Of a stretch of DNA of 64,000 nt, positions 9,944 to 21,891 are shown in pieces. Source of the stretch: Primulina eburnea (taxonomy: Eukaryota > Streptophyta > Magnoliopsida > Lamiales > Gesneriaceae). Below the pieces are notes generated by a model that was not told the DNA's origin, ran no database searches, and was given only the letters and a program-made list of their open reading frames with translations. Where the stretch lies: assembly GCF_022965805.1 (NCBI RefSeq), contig NC_133109.1, positions 4,317,869 to 4,381,868 on the forward strand, in the 5' to 3' direction. Made by a program: the position numbers and the translations under genes. Position 1 is the stretch's first letter, and every line of letters starts with the position of its first letter.

Positions 9944-11653
9944 CTACAGGCCCTGGTCGATAAGGTAGTCTCCCATCTTCTCAACAACCATGTTGCACTG
10001 TCCAGGCGTCATTGGTTCCTCATAGATGCCGAAAATGAGAGCTTGCCCAGTTTTCTTTATGGTTATACCGCCAGCCCCCTGTAATGGTCAAGATGGAAGA
10101 AAATAGAAAAAGTATATGAATTTAATGAAGAATGAAGAGATCGTGCCATGTCAATGTTCTTGTTCTGCTTAAAGAAAATTGGTGATGGGGAAATGGGAAT
10201 GTAATCATCGTCACTCGTTTTTCAACACCATCCTCGAGACATTGTCCAAACGACCATCCATTAAAGTTTTTGTGAACACCGAGTTTAATGAGAAAAATTC
10301 TTTAAAGTCCATTTATTCTGCTGAAAGATGCACCAACTGCCTAGAGTTTCATCAGCCAGCGTCCAGCTATTTTACAAGGAATTTGTATCAATTTACAGAA
10401 AACAGACACACATATACCCAAGTGAAAAGACACTAAAAAGCTGAGTCCTGTATAGGTGTTGAAGCAAAGCTTCATGGGGTTTAAGAGGCAATCACACATA
10501 AAAGGGTACCGTGGAACATGATCAACGAAACGCAAGTGTCAAATATGATTATGTGCATAATCTGGATTTATAACATGGTAAACAACAGCTTGATAGCAGC
10601 CTGAAATTTGAATGTTCACCAAAATTTATCAAGAAACCGCAATCGAATATAAGAAAAGATACCTTCTTTCCACGAATAACAGCACCAGGCTCCCCCTGAA
10701 TCACCATATACTTGTGGCCTCCTAGGTATAGTCCAGTAGGAGCAAGAAATCCAGGCTCCTCAAAATCCTTTGCAATGTTGGAAATCTCCTCGGGTTTGAA
10801 CTGCACGAAAATACGTACATTTCATCAACAAGCAGTCACAACAGATGAGGTGTCAAAGCTTTCAAAATCAGCACATAATCCAAATGCATCGTCGTGACAG
10901 AGAACTTGTCCATCCAAACAAACGGCACGAGCCAAATTTTGACAAGGAAAATTAAAAATCCAATAAACGGATTTCACAAACCAACAGTAAGCATTGCATA
11001 GGACCAAACAACCATTCCATATCATGCTCACAAGGTGGAAAAGTTTCTGCTAAAATACTTAAACCATCCATCTATACAAAAAAATGACAAAATCAACAAA
11101 ATCACGTCAAGAAATAAAATGAATGTTGGATCAAACACATACTTGATGAAAGCAAACCATAATGATAAATAAGGGCCACATGATGAAATAAATCCGCAGT
11201 TAATGTCACTCTACTATTTAGCTAGGGGTCAGAATTATATATATTTTTTAATTATATTTCGACTTTGAAAATGTTTTCAGTTGATTGATGAATGTGATAG
11301 ATTTGTCCCATTGACGACAAAGAAATCGACTTTAGCATAATTCCAACCAAAATTATCGCAATTGAGAACACTACGACTCATTTTTTTTTATTGGAAATCA
11401 ATTATTAAATACGTATCACAAATCACGTCATCAAACAATAAAATAACAAAATTTCATAGAATGGGCAAATCCCGATCGATCCAAACAGGACGCCAACAAA
11501 TCAAACGAAATAATCTTAAAAATGATGGACCTGAGGGAAGGTGGAGCTCTGGGCCCAAACGCTCCCGTCTAGGCCGATGATGGCGGCGGCGGTGAGGTGA
11601 ACGCCGTCCACATCGCACATCAAGTGATCGTCTACGTAAGTCTGCCACGACAT
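9944..11653 (-). CDS. PRF: Profilin (131 aa, three exons)
   Basis: Exons are 11531-11653, 10663-10800 and 9944-10078 (123, 138 and 135 nt including the stop). All introns are phase 0 with GT-AG ends, giving 131 residues, the usual plant profilin length. Exon 1 opens [14 protein letters not shown], the conserved N-terminus. Exon 2 has [20 protein letters not shown] and ends in IRGKK. Exon 3 carries [19 protein letters not shown] and [20 protein letters not shown], the actin- and poly-proline-binding C-terminus. Profilin binds G-actin, poly-L-proline proteins and phosphoinositides in the cytosol and tunes actin polymerisation; plant profilins are also pan-allergens. The intron positions after codons 41 and 87 are the classical plant profilin ones. 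No lesion is visible. Confidence 0.97.
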
Positions 11654-12472
11654 GGTTCCGATTCAACTGTTGTTCGAATCTGGACTAGATTATTTGATTG
11701 ATCTAACGTTAGCTTCTCTTGGATTCGTGATTGCTTGTGTGGGGCGTGGGGGGAAATAAATACGAACGAAATGTGGGAAAGTTATGAAGGAGAAATGGCG
11801 ATGATTAATGGCCGTAGATTTTGTCGGAGCGGAGAGCATGCCGTGGGCATGGTGAGCGTAATTTCTTTTTTTTATTTATCGGATAAATAACATTTTTCGT
11901 TTTGGTAAAATAAAATTACCATCGCTTTTATGGTCAGAAGGTCTATTCGTGAAACGATATAATCATATTCATATTTATAATAATAAATAATATGATTAGC
12001 ATACAAATTAATATATTTTTTCGTTTCACAAAATTAATTCTAAAATCGTTCCACATAAATTTTTGTGTTTTGTGCAATCTTCAAATTCAGCCTAATAAAT
12101 CTAAAAAAACAACCATCCTTCTATTAAATTTATAGATGAGGTACATCATCTTTAGAATGATGAACATTCAGCGGAATTTCTAATATATATTTGTGGGAAA
12201 AGATTTAAAGAGCATTGTTCTTGGGTTATAATGTATTTTACAAAATTATAAGGTTAAATCAATTGGTAATAGACCTAGTTTCATGATAAAAGGCAAAGAG
12301 AAATTCAATCAATTTATTTGTAATAATCCAATGATCGAGCCTTTTTTGTACTAAAAATCTCCAATAAAAATTATTAAAAATTTCAAACTCAAAATTATCG
12401 TAAATGCACGATGCAAGTTACAGTATAGTGTGTAAAGATACAGATATCGTTCCATCGAGATTATATCACACA
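11654..12472. other. Profilin upstream region, no further gene
   Basis: This should hold the profilin leader and promoter. On the minus strand a TATTTATTT motif lies at about 11755-11765, roughly 100 bp from the start codon. Beyond 11870 the DNA is AT-rich, with a degenerate GTGAGAC-family MITE at 11938-12070. Confidence 0.4.
11938..12070 (-). mobile_element. GTGAGAC-family MITE, degenerate copy
   Basis: The order GTGAAACGATATAATC, AATAATAAATAATATGATTAG, TATTTTTTCGTTTCACAAAA and ATCGTTCCACATAAATTTTTG matches the family, but the inverted ends have decayed. No target duplication is recognised. Confidence 0.4.
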
Positions 12473-12477
12473 AATAT

Positions 12478-13278
12478 TGATACGAATCTGGCCGGATATG
12501 ACGTGCTAAGTCTTGCAACTCGAAACTTCAAAGAATTCGGCAAACATAACAATGAAATTGAAAGATATTTCAATGTTAATCAAGTGCTAAATTATGAAAA
12601 TGAGGCCAAATCAAGAACCGAACCCGAGAGCCCTGTGCTAGGTAGCCAAATATTACTGCCCCAGCGCCAAAGGACCCGAGAGCCCCACACCAGGGCGGCC
12701 AAACATTACTGTCCTAGCGTGCCATGTACTGCCCAAGACGGTGAATTCCAGAAGCCTTGGCGCTAGGGTAGCCAAACATTACCGTCCCAGCGCGCTAAGT
12801 GCGTGAATAAATCTAATTTCTTTGTTTAGAGTCCAAATTAATTAGGCAACTAGATTTTTTATATCTTGTGGTTTTGAAAACAATATATACACGAATTTTA
12901 TTCATTGTAAAGAACTTTTGAATGAATATTGAGTTTTATAATATTTTGTTACTTTTTCTTTCAAATTTCAAAGTTTGGCTTTGTATACACCTTTGTGTAT
13001 TTCTCAAATCAAACTTATCAAATTTTAATACTTTGCGGCATTTGGCGATTGTTATTCACTCGGATTGTCAAAGATGAGTTCTTTGAAGGTTCGCTTGAGA
13101 TCAATTATTTATCTCGTTAATAGTTGTTGTTAAGTTCTTTGTAATTTAGATGTGAATATTACACAATTATTTGATTCAAAAAGATCGGGACAACACAATA
13201 TTTTCTTTGTTTCATCGAATCGAGGGCGTGACTCCGTTTTCGAGCGTGTTTGCTTTTTGTGGTCGAAAAATCGTATCA
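12478..13278 (+). repeat. 5' LTR of the gypsy element
   Basis: Begins TGATACGAATC and ends AATCGTATCA, two bases before the primer site. Its copy is at 16391-17177. It contains two short repeats of the phrase GACCCGAGAGCCCC and a terminal block with GAGGGCGTGACTCCGTTTTC shared by both LTRs. Confidence 0.85.
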
Positions 13279-13280
13279 TC

Positions 13281-13292
13281 TGGTATCACAGC
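13281..13292 (+). promoter_or_regulatory. Primer-binding site (tRNA-Met type)
   Basis: TGGTATCACAGC directly after the 5' LTR differs by one base from the usual plant TGGTATCAGAGC. The preceding two bases TC are the normal spacer. Confidence 0.75.
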
Positions 13293-14249
13293 TTTAGATT
13301 CATTTGATTCAAGTAAGTTTAGCCATTTTATTATTAGATCTATGTTTATCTTTCGTTTATTATCAGATCTGTTTTATCCTGTCGTTCTTGAGTCGGTGAT
13401 TCTTGAAATTTCGTGAGTCATTCTTTGTCCTTTTTTTTTCCTTTTTTTTTTTCGAGTTTGCACAGCCACCCTTGTGCAATCCAAAAAAAAAATTTAAAAA
13501 GAAAAGAAAAGAGTACCAAAATTTCGAAAATTTTCCATAAATTGATTTTAGTATTTTGTTATATTCTTGGGAGTTATATTCAAGTGTATCTCACAATCAA
13601 AAAAAAATATGCGATTATTTAGCATTGAAGCTTGTTATTTTCTCAATTTTCAGTCATATTTAAGTGACTCTCCTAATAAAAAAAAAAAATCAAATTTCTT
13701 GTTTTTGCGCAGTCCGTGTAAGTCAGTTTGTAAATGTCGTGAAGTTTGAACTTGTGAGTTAGATGCACACAAGGTACAAAGCCTAAAAGTGTACTCTACG
13801 AGAGAACTCTCAAAAATCGAGTGAAATACTTGAGTGTAACGTTTATTTCTTGGAGTGACGTGAGAGGTATTTGTAGTAAGGACAAAAAAAAAGTCGACTG
13901 AATTTTCATTGGAGTGATTAATGAGAATTTGTGGTGAGGAAGCCTTATTTTTTATTGTTTTTCTACTAACCTTTACTTGCAGATATGATGTCTAACGATC
14001 GAAAATTTCCAACAATATTAGGAGGGTTGGATAAAATATGGGAGAAGGAATTTAAGCATCTACGTGAAAGTATAGGAGGTGCGAAGAAGATGAGACGTAT
14101 GATATGCAAGATGATGAGAATAGGCGAGGTAGTAGATTTAGAGGGAATAGAGCGTTACACGTGGATCGTTATGATTATAGATGATGTGATGCGTATAATA
14201 TGTATAGAAGCCGAGAAGGATATAGACTGAGTGGGAGGAAGATGACAGA

Positions 14250-14720
14250 TCCATCTTTCAGTGGGGAGCCGATCCAAAGTTGTACCTTGAATGGGAGGAG
14301 AGGATGGAGTGTATATTTGAGAGCCTGGAGGATTATACGGACGCAATGAAGGTAAGACGAGCTTATAGCGAGCTTACCAATGATGCTATTGCTTGGTGGG
14401 ATAAGTTAGTATTGGGTAGAAGACGACGTGGGCATATAGTTACGTGGAATGAGATGAAAAGGGTGATGAGGAAGCGATTTGTTCCAAATCATGATAATAG
14501 GATATGTGGAATGAGAGATGAGCGTGGCTTGTATGAGACTCGTTTGACGTCCACTTGGCGGACGAGATTGGAAGATGAAATTATTGCTAGGCCAATGGAG
14601 GAGTTGAGACGTGAAACTAACAAATATGAATATCAAGGTACATTTAAATATTCAATTTCTCGTACTTGTGACATTATATGTTGTTGGTGTTTCGAATTTG
14701 GGCAACATATTAGTCAATGT
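14250..14720 (+). pseudogene. Gypsy gag remnant
   Basis: YLEWEERMECIFESLEDY, AIAWWDKLVLGRRRRG and TWNEMKRVMRKRFVPNHD are the retrotransposon gag core, in the order of the Retrotrans_gag family. A zinc-knuckle remnant, CCWCFEFGQHISQC, follows near 14680; its His position reads Gln, so the knuckle is damaged. The start of the domain lies in another frame (about 14240-14280). No intact product is possible. Confidence 0.75.
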
Positions 14721-14756
14721 TCAAGTAAAGAGGTGACAGCAATAGAGTCTTATGTT

Positions 14757-14905
14757 GGGCTTGAACCGCAAATTGAGGTTGAGGTTGTAGTTGAATCTGA
14801 GTTTGAGATTGAGGGTGTAATTGAACCTAAATTTGAAGTTGAGCTTGTAGTTGAGCCTGAACTTTGAATTGATGTTGTAGTGGAACCTGAATTCGAGGTG
14901 TGATT
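14757..14905 (+). repeat. 30-bp tandem repeat encoding acidic Val/Glu repeats
   Basis: About four to five units of 30 bp, each containing GTAGTTGAACCTGA or a variant, start at about 14757, 14787, 14817 and 14847. In the gag frame they give repeated VVEPE-like decapeptides just after the zinc-knuckle remnant. A stop interrupts the last units. Confidence 0.65.
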
Positions 14906-15957
14906 CGTTGTCGATGATAGTATTCCACTAGTTGGTGAGTCGAATGATGTTAAAAGATGTACAGTGGAAGCTGAATCATTGGGTGAATAAGAAGTTTCCA
15001 ATTTGTCTACTATGGAGGAAGTGAGGAGGCAAGAAAAAATTATATTGCATACATGTTTGGAGGAACCTTGCTTCTCTTGTTCAATTGAATCAAAAAGAAG
15101 TCCTTGAGGTTCGATATACACTTCATAAATTGAGTGAAAAGAAATCTGAAATGACCGGAAGAAAGAAAGAACAAAAGAGTGAGATGATCATAGAAAGAAA
15201 ATTAAAATAAAATGATGAGATGAGAGAAAAAGAAAAATAACAAGAGGCCAAAGAAAAATAATTTGAAGGCTCAAAAGAATGAGATAGAGAGTTGTTTATT
15301 CTTGCATAAACCCTTTCATGTACCTTTGTACAAAGTGGTTTATTCTCATTGTGGTGATATAACTGGTTCAATCTCGACCATTGTTATTTGTCCTTTGCAA
15401 GACAATGTGATAAGATGACCCATATGATGTTGAGAGTAATCACCGTGAGGTAAGCATAGTTGTCACCACAACGACGATGAGGTATGACTTTCTTCGCTAA
15501 TTAATTCCTTGTTTTGTTGTTTTCGAGAGATTGGGGAACATGCTACAAATGTGGTAGTTTTTGAGGCCTAATTTAAGTTTTATTCTTGCCTCAAATTCTT
15601 ATGGATTCCAAAGTACTGAGATATTTCATGTACTTATTTATTTTTTTGATTTCCCACGATTTTTTAAATTGGTGAGATGTCGTAGTGACAATGGTTTGTA
15701 TGCATTAGACATAAATATGTGTGTTGTGTCAAAGGATTGCATGAATGGTACATTTGGCATGTTATATTACATGTTATTGTTTGTTTGGTGATAGTGGTGA
15801 AAAGAGCATGAATGAATATAATAATTTCTATGTTCATGATGAATATATGTTTAAAGAAAATAAATTTGAAATTCTATATTCATTGCATGAATTATCTGAT
15901 AGTGAGATGTATTGTAGTGACTTGATATTTGACATATTTCATGACTATATGTGTTGA

Positions 15958-16209
15958 TTGCATATGAAGAGGTATGTTAAGTGGTGTAGTGAAGAGTGCA
16001 TTGCATATAGGAAGAGGGCACCTGAGCTTGATTTCTATGAGTTGCATGAAGTAATTCTTATTCCTAGTGAATTATGGTCGTACATTGTTATGGATTTTGT
16101 TATGCTAACTAGGTCTAAGAAGGACAGAAACTTGATTTTTGTGCTACTTAATGATATTTTATCATTTGGTGTCATTGTTACTTGGTGTATGTTGAGGTTG
16201 ATGAGTTGA
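15958..16209 (+). pseudogene. Gypsy integrase remnant
   Basis: VKWCSEECIAYRKR resembles the second half of the integrase HHCC zinc domain. PSELWSYIVMDFVMLTRSKK resembles the start of the catalytic core with its first Asp (MDF). The core then breaks off. DLRTNLFEKWEYD just before the 3' LTR resembles the usual pol C-terminus. A dead fragment of the element. Confidence 0.65.
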
Positions 16210-16390
16210 TAGTGAAGGCAACCATGGAGTTAGGGATCAAAACGTTGATGGTGCATGTGGGCAATGACATCTACAATCTAGTGTTGAAAGGTAAGCATGA
16301 TGATAATTTAATTTTTTTTATTACTAATTTGCTTCGTTTTTACGTAGGTAGCCAAGATTTGAGGACAAATCTTTTTGAAAAATGGGAATA

Positions 16391-17177
16391 TGATTTGAAT
16401 CTAGCAGGGCATAACGTGCTAAATCTTGCGACTCGGAACTTCAAAGAATTCGGCATGCATAACAATGAAGTTGGAAGAAGTTTCAATGCTAATCAAGTGC
16501 TAAATTATGAAGAGGATGCCAAATCAATACTCAAACCCGAGAGCCCCGCGCTAGGGCGGCCAAATATTACCACCCCATTGCCAAAGGACCCGAGAGCCCC
16601 GCGCTAGGGCGGCCAAACATTGCCGCCCCAGCGCGCCATGTACTGCCCAAGGCGATGAATTCCAGAAGCCTTGGCGCTATGGCATCCAAACATTACCGTC
16701 CATGCGCTCCGCCTGCGTGAATAAATCTAATTTCCTAGTTTAGAGTTCAAATTAATTAGGCAACTAAATTTTTGATATCTTTTGGTTTTGAAAACAATAT
16801 ATACGCGAATTTTATTCATTATAAAGAATTTTGAATGAATATCGAGTTTTATAATATTTTCTGATTTTTTCTCTCAAATTTCAAAGATTGGCTTTATATA
16901 CACATTTGTGTGTTTCTCAAATCAAACTTATCAAAGTTTAATTTTTTGTGGAGTTTATCGATTGCTCTTCACTCGGATTGTCAAAAACGAATTCTTTGAG
17001 GGTTCGCTTGAGATCGATTGTTTATCTCGTTAATATTTGATGTTAAGTTTTTCGTAATTTAGAGGTGAATACATTCAAAAGGATCGGGACAATACAACAT
17101 TTTCTTTGTTTCATCGAATTGAGGGCGTGACTCCGTTTTCGAGCGCGTTTGCTTTTCGTGGTCGAAGAATCGCATCA
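16391..17177 (+). repeat. 3' LTR of the gypsy element
   Basis: Begins TGATTTGAATC directly after a purine-rich AAAAATGGGAA tract (probable decayed polypurine tract) and ends AATCGCATCA. It is homologous throughout to 12478-13278. Confidence 0.85.
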
Positions 17178-17182
17178 AATAT

Positions 17183-18699
17183 TATTTTCAATTATATATT
17201 CTTTAGCAGTTAATAATTTAATACTGAGTGTTAACTACTAGAATTTAATTAACTAACTGGTTCAATTGTTAAATAAGCATTGTAAAATAAATATTTAAAA
17301 TTAAAAGGAAGTGAATTTGTTGGAAATCTCAGTTCACATGCCTTTCATTATTTTCAATAATTAATCTCAAATAATGTTCATTACAGTTGACAAGATTTCT
17401 TAAATAATTAACATATTTTCTAAAGATATGTTAAACTAATTCGATACGATATCATATTTAATTATTTATCAACGGTGAATTCCATGTAAATCCTCTAAGT
17501 TTATATTATTGTGCGCGTTAGGGCAAACAATTTCCCCCATCCCAGTGCGATTGTCTCGAATTTCTGGTCCATTTTTCTTAATTTGTGTGCTGGGGCTGAC
17601 ATTTTCATCCACTCTAGCGCCCCTTTCTCGACTTTAGTCCCCGAATCCATCTTTATCGACCACATTTCTTATAAATCAACTCAAATACAAGAAATAAAAA
17701 AACTATAATAAAAAAAACTAAATATAAACGAAATCCCACGAAACATGCATGATGTGACTTGAAATAACACAATAAAAACACACAAAAATGACACACATCA
17801 TCCTTCTAATAAGGAGCTTTCACAATATGTGTTAACCCAATATCTTGTTTTGCTAGAAGAATAGTAGCACATTTACATACCACGATTGAGCATTACCTCA
17901 TGAAAATCAGTCTCTGATTATTTTTTACTTGTTACAATATACATACAACCTATTGGAAATATCGTCGTCACTCGTTGTAGCAATGAAAACATTGGTCTAA
18001 ACGATTGTTGCCCTGGAATCCAAAAATTCACAACTCTACCCTCATGGTGGGCAATCTTATTAGGACAAGAATCAAGGACTAAAAGTGAAAAATGAAATTA
18101 TGTAGTTTCGAAATAATCGATGATTCGTTTCATTTGCGTAGCCTAATATTGTTTTTAAATAAAAGATTGGCCAAGATGAGTTGGTGATATCGATACTATA
18201 TTATGCATAGTCTCATGATCATCAGACAGACAGACCGGTCCACCACGAGTTAGTGCTGAATCTTTGTGTGTAGTTTTATGGGGTGAAAGTGGATTTGTTG
18301 GATGAAGAAGAAGCACAATGATGGAATCCCAATGCGCCTAGCTTAATTATTGTAGATCATTATGGATTAGACACACTGCCTGAAGCTCCATCATCATGAA
18401 ACGACTTCTACCATGTGCTCTCCACATGTTTTTTTTTTTTTTTTTCAAAAAAAATCCATGGGGTGGATTTCACCTGTTTTAGGCGAGGTCCAATATCATT
18501 TGGATTTTTGGAACATGATAATATTGATCAGCTACTCCTGTGCGTTAATGTATCTGATAAGTTGTGAGCATTTAATGTGTAGAAACATGAATGTAATTTC
18601 TGTTTTTTTAATAGTATAGGGCTAAAACAGAAATATCAGAAGATAATGATAGATATTATTTATATATGAGTTATGAACTCCGGATCACGTGTCATCACG
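17183..18699. other. Intergenic, no supported gene
   Basis: AT-rich sequence with several poly-T/poly-A runs (for example 18429-18452). Short open frames near 17511-17708 and 18413-18619 show no recognisable domain or splice structure. Confidence 0.5.
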
Positions 18700-18707
18700 T
18701 TCTTTAT

Positions 18708-19333
18708 TAGAGCTGTCAATCGAGTGAGTTGGGTCGGGTTTCGGGTCAACCTGCGAATTTTTTTTATTTTTATTTCAACCCGAACCACTCGAACCCGAAG
18801 CAACTCGAAAAACCCCAACCCGAACACGAACCCGTATAACCCGACTCAACCCGCCTAACCCGAATTTTTTTAATTTTTTTTAAATTTTTTAAAAAAATTA
18901 ATGAAAAAAATTCAAAAAAATAAAAAATAATAATAATGTTTTAATTTAAACACATAATAACAAAATTTTCGATTTAAATTTGAAAGTTTAATCGTAGAAA
19001 ATTAAAAGTATATTTAAATCAAATAAAAAATTGTTGAAAAATAAAAATATGCAAAATAAATATTAAATGATGAAAATTTATCATTTAAATATACAATAAA
19101 TTTTGTTCAAACATACAATATAGAAAAATATAGGTAATATTTTAAAAAAAAAAGTTCGCGGGTTAACCCGCGACCCAACCCGACCAACCCGAAACCCGCC
19201 TAACATGGCACTAACCCGAATCCACCCAACTCGAACACAACCCGAACCCGAAAAACCTCAATCCTAAACCTGATTTTTTTTCCGTGTTGGGTCGTGTCGG
19301 GTTGACGGGTCGTGTCTCATTTTGACACCCCTA
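18708..19333. mobile_element. hAT-type MITE with perfect 8-bp duplication
   Basis: A 626-bp element begins TAGAGCTGTCAATCGAG and ends TTTTGACACCCCTA. The flanks TTCTTTAT (18700-18707 and 19334-19341) are identical. GGGTCGGGTTTCGGG at the left and GTCGGGTTGACGGGTCG at the right form inverted arms around an AT-rich core. Confidence 0.88.
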
Positions 19334-19880
19334 TTCTTTATTCTCTATCCACATCATGGAAGATATTTTGAAGAAAAACTGGAAGATTCTCTCAAATAAA
19401 AGAATATGTATATCTGAAATATCAAGACTCGTTGGATTACGTGTTGATCCATAATCAAATTCTTAATAATTTAATACGATAGATGGTATGTTTGATGTAT
19501 TTTTCTCAACAAATAATTGTCCAAATTTTAAAACGAAAGTGCCAAAAAATTGAATCCATGGTGATCCCTCGGCAATCTCCGTGGACCATGCTAAACAATT
19601 TGAATGGAGTTCAAATTCATCGATTCAAATACGATCTTATTAACTTTCAACATTCTTCTACCCTCTATATCCATTTTAACATAGATGTATCTAAGATGAG
19701 GTATAAAAATTTAGAATCCCTATCAGATATTTAAATGAACAAGAGCATAAAAAAATCCAAAATCCCTTTTATTTATTTCCGAATTATAAGAACATTTTAC
19801 ACGTGTCATCACGACGATTAATTATCACAAAATACATGATAAATAAATAATAATATTATTATTATTATTAATGATAATCA

Positions 19881-21628
19881 TCAAGCAATGTAGTACATAG
19901 GGTCAGGCACTTTGAATGTGCGGCTTCCTACATTGTCCCCAAGCAAATCGCTCCATTGATCTCCGATGTTGCCCACGATTCTGTAGCCTTGGCTCACAAG
20001 CTCGGTCCTCCTCTTCGATTTGTAGGCCACTGCCGACAAACCATTATCTCCCTCTCCCCTTCCAATTCATCCAAAAAAAACATCATTAAAAAAATGGGAT
20101 TTTTCAATCAGTCAACATTGTAGAACAAATTAACATGTGAAAACCCATTTTAAAAAAAAGTGATCGTAAAAAAATTACGACGGGTGATTTACTTGAGAAT
20201 GATCTTTTCCCAGCTGCGGTAACCAACTTTGTGGAGATTTGAGATCCTTACTTCTTTGAATCTCGCATTCGTTCCCGACAAGAACACATTTTTAATCCCT
20301 ATAGTCAACAGTTTGTTGTACAAATACCGCACTGCCGGAATCGCCGGCGCCACACCTTCCGCCACCCATTCGTTAAATTTCGTGTCATTGTATGGTAATG
20401 CCCTGAAAATAAATATAGTATAATTAAATAAATTTTTTTATTATAATAATATATATACTCGTGAAAAACAATATATATAATAATATATATATATACTCGT
20501 GAACCACGACAGAAAGGGATATTTTATTTTTTAACTTCGGTCAACTATTTTTTTAAAAAAATGATCTCCTCAAATATAATTCAAATATATTTGAGAAGGT
20601 CATTTTCTTAAAAAAAAAATTGATCGAAGTTATTTAATCAATTTGTCCCGACAGAAATAGAGTAATATTAGTTGTCCTGCTGTCAAGATTTTAACGTATT
20701 ATGATGGTATAATGTTGTTTTATTTGTAAGATCGTGAAAACTTGTGGTAAACGATGCGTGCGAAAAAAATTATTTATATCGAATAAATTAAGATAAGAAT
20801 TTGTGTGAGACGGTTTCATGAGTCGTATTTGTAAGACAGATATCTTATTTGTGTCATCCATGAAAAAATATTATTTTTTATGTTAAGAATATTACTTTTT
20901 ATTGTGAATATCGATGAGGTTGACCCGTCTCATGAGACTCACTCATAAATTAAAACAAGTTGGTTGTCTCACAGGCAAATATTTGTGATTGGTCATGATT
21001 AATTTATTTATTCCATGTGTTACGTGTTGTTTAAAAATATGGTGAAATAAACGGGGTAAAATATTTAATTTTCCTATTTTTTGAATTCAAATTTAATGGA
21101 AATTTTTGAAAGATTGGTCAAAAAAATTTGAGGGAAGAAATGGAGATCGAAAAAGATGAACACACTCAAAAAAATCGGAAGGCCTGAATTAAAACACACT
21201 CAAAATTAAATAAAGCTCAAGTTTATGAATTACCCGAATTGAACATCAGTGCGAGCATAATAAGGAAGATTAGAGAGCGTAGTTTCATCAATATCGAAAA
21301 CCCAAATATCCTTGCCGTCTCCGGTGAGATTCAGGCTCCTAGCATACTCCAAGGCGGCGTCCGCCACCGCCTTGCAGTCGCGCCTGTACTGTTTTCCCAG
21401 CATGTAGTTGCCCACGTATTTCTCACACGAGTCCTGCACCAGCCTCCAGTTGCGGAGGTTGTTGGTCTCCACCGCAAGCCGCCAGCTAAGGCAGTCCACG
21501 CCCTTCACAAGTTGGCGGCTGAAACTAGGCCGTGGTCGGAGGAGGTGGATTGATGTATGCAACTCGTGAACTGCATTGCAGGTTGATACGACCATGGCGA
21601 ATATCAGTAGAAAGACCGAAGCTGCCAT
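19881..21628 (-). CDS. Plant acid phosphatase (HAD superfamily, VSP-like), 260 aa
   Basis: Exons 21234-21628, 20193-20402 and 19881-20058 (395, 210 and 178 nt) splice with GT-AG ends to 783 nt, exactly 261 codons with the stop. Residues 1-20 form a hydrophobic signal peptide, so the protein is secreted or vacuolar. Motif I is WVFDIDETTLSN, with both catalytic Asp (112 and 114) intact, unlike soybean VSPs that lost the nucleophile. Exon 2 has FNEWVAEGVAPAIPA, then FLSGTNARFKEVR in place of the usual LTGR motif II, and GYRSWEKIILK. Exon 3 has motif III, GYRIVGNIGDQWSDLLGD, and the family end VPDPMYYIA. The expected role is phosphomonoester hydrolysis and phosphate or amino-acid storage; substrate unknown. 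Introns are 831 and 134 bp; intron 1 carries a MITE. Confidence 0.93.
20792..20944 (+). mobile_element. GTGAGAC-family MITE in acid phosphatase intron 1
   Basis: 153 bp, starting GATAAGAATTTGTGTGAGAC and ending CGTCTCATGAGACTCACTC. It is flanked by a perfect 9-bp duplication ATAAATTAA (20783-20791 and 20945-20953). It is shorter than other copies because the inner part of the right inverted end is missing. Confidence 0.78.
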
Positions 21629-21697
21629 TTTCCAAGAAGAAAATAATTAATTGAGAGAATGTGTTTTTATTTTTCAAGGGAAAGATGGTATGTATGT

Positions 21698-21706
21698 ATT
21701 TATAAA
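21698..21706 (-). promoter_or_regulatory. TATA box of the acid phosphatase gene (duplicated by a MITE)
   Basis: ATTTATAAA lies 70-78 bp upstream of the start codon and is the best TATA box. The identical 9-mer recurs at 21883-21891 because it is the target duplication of the MITE at 21707-21882. One copy therefore remains next to the gene and the other sits upstream of the MITE. Confidence 0.6.
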
Positions 21707-21882
21707 GACAAAAATTTATGTGAGATAGTGTCGTATTTGTGAGACGGATCTCTAATTTAGCTCATCCATGAATTTTTTTTTTTTTTTTTATGTTAGAAGT
21801 ATTACTTTTTATTGTGAATATGGTTAGAGTTGACCCGTTTCACAGATTAAGATCCATGAGACGGTCTCACATAAAACCATTC
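21707..21882 (+). mobile_element. GTGAGAC-family MITE in the acid phosphatase promoter
   Basis: 176 bp, starting GACAAAAATTTATGTGAGA and ending GACGGTCTCACATAAAACC plus a short tail. Perfect 9-bp flanks ATTTATAAA. It separates the core promoter from everything upstream. The poly-T run near 21771-21790 is internal. Confidence 0.8.
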
Positions 21883-21891
21883 ATTTATAAA

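Larger units (their letters stand above)
12478..17177 (+). mobile_element. Ty3/gypsy-type LTR retrotransposon, both LTRs, internally deleted
   Basis: A 4.7-kb element has direct LTRs (12478-13278 and 16391-17177) and a perfect 5-bp target duplication AATAT (12473-12477 and 17178-17182). A primer-binding site lies at 13281-13292 (TGGTATCACAGC, close to tRNA-Met). The interior is only 3.1 kb, against about 5 kb for a complete gypsy core. A gag domain (about 14250-14720) and an integrase fragment (about 15958-16209) are recognisable; protease, RT and RNase H are not. It cannot be autonomous. The LTRs differ at many positions, so the insertion is old. Confidence 0.88.
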
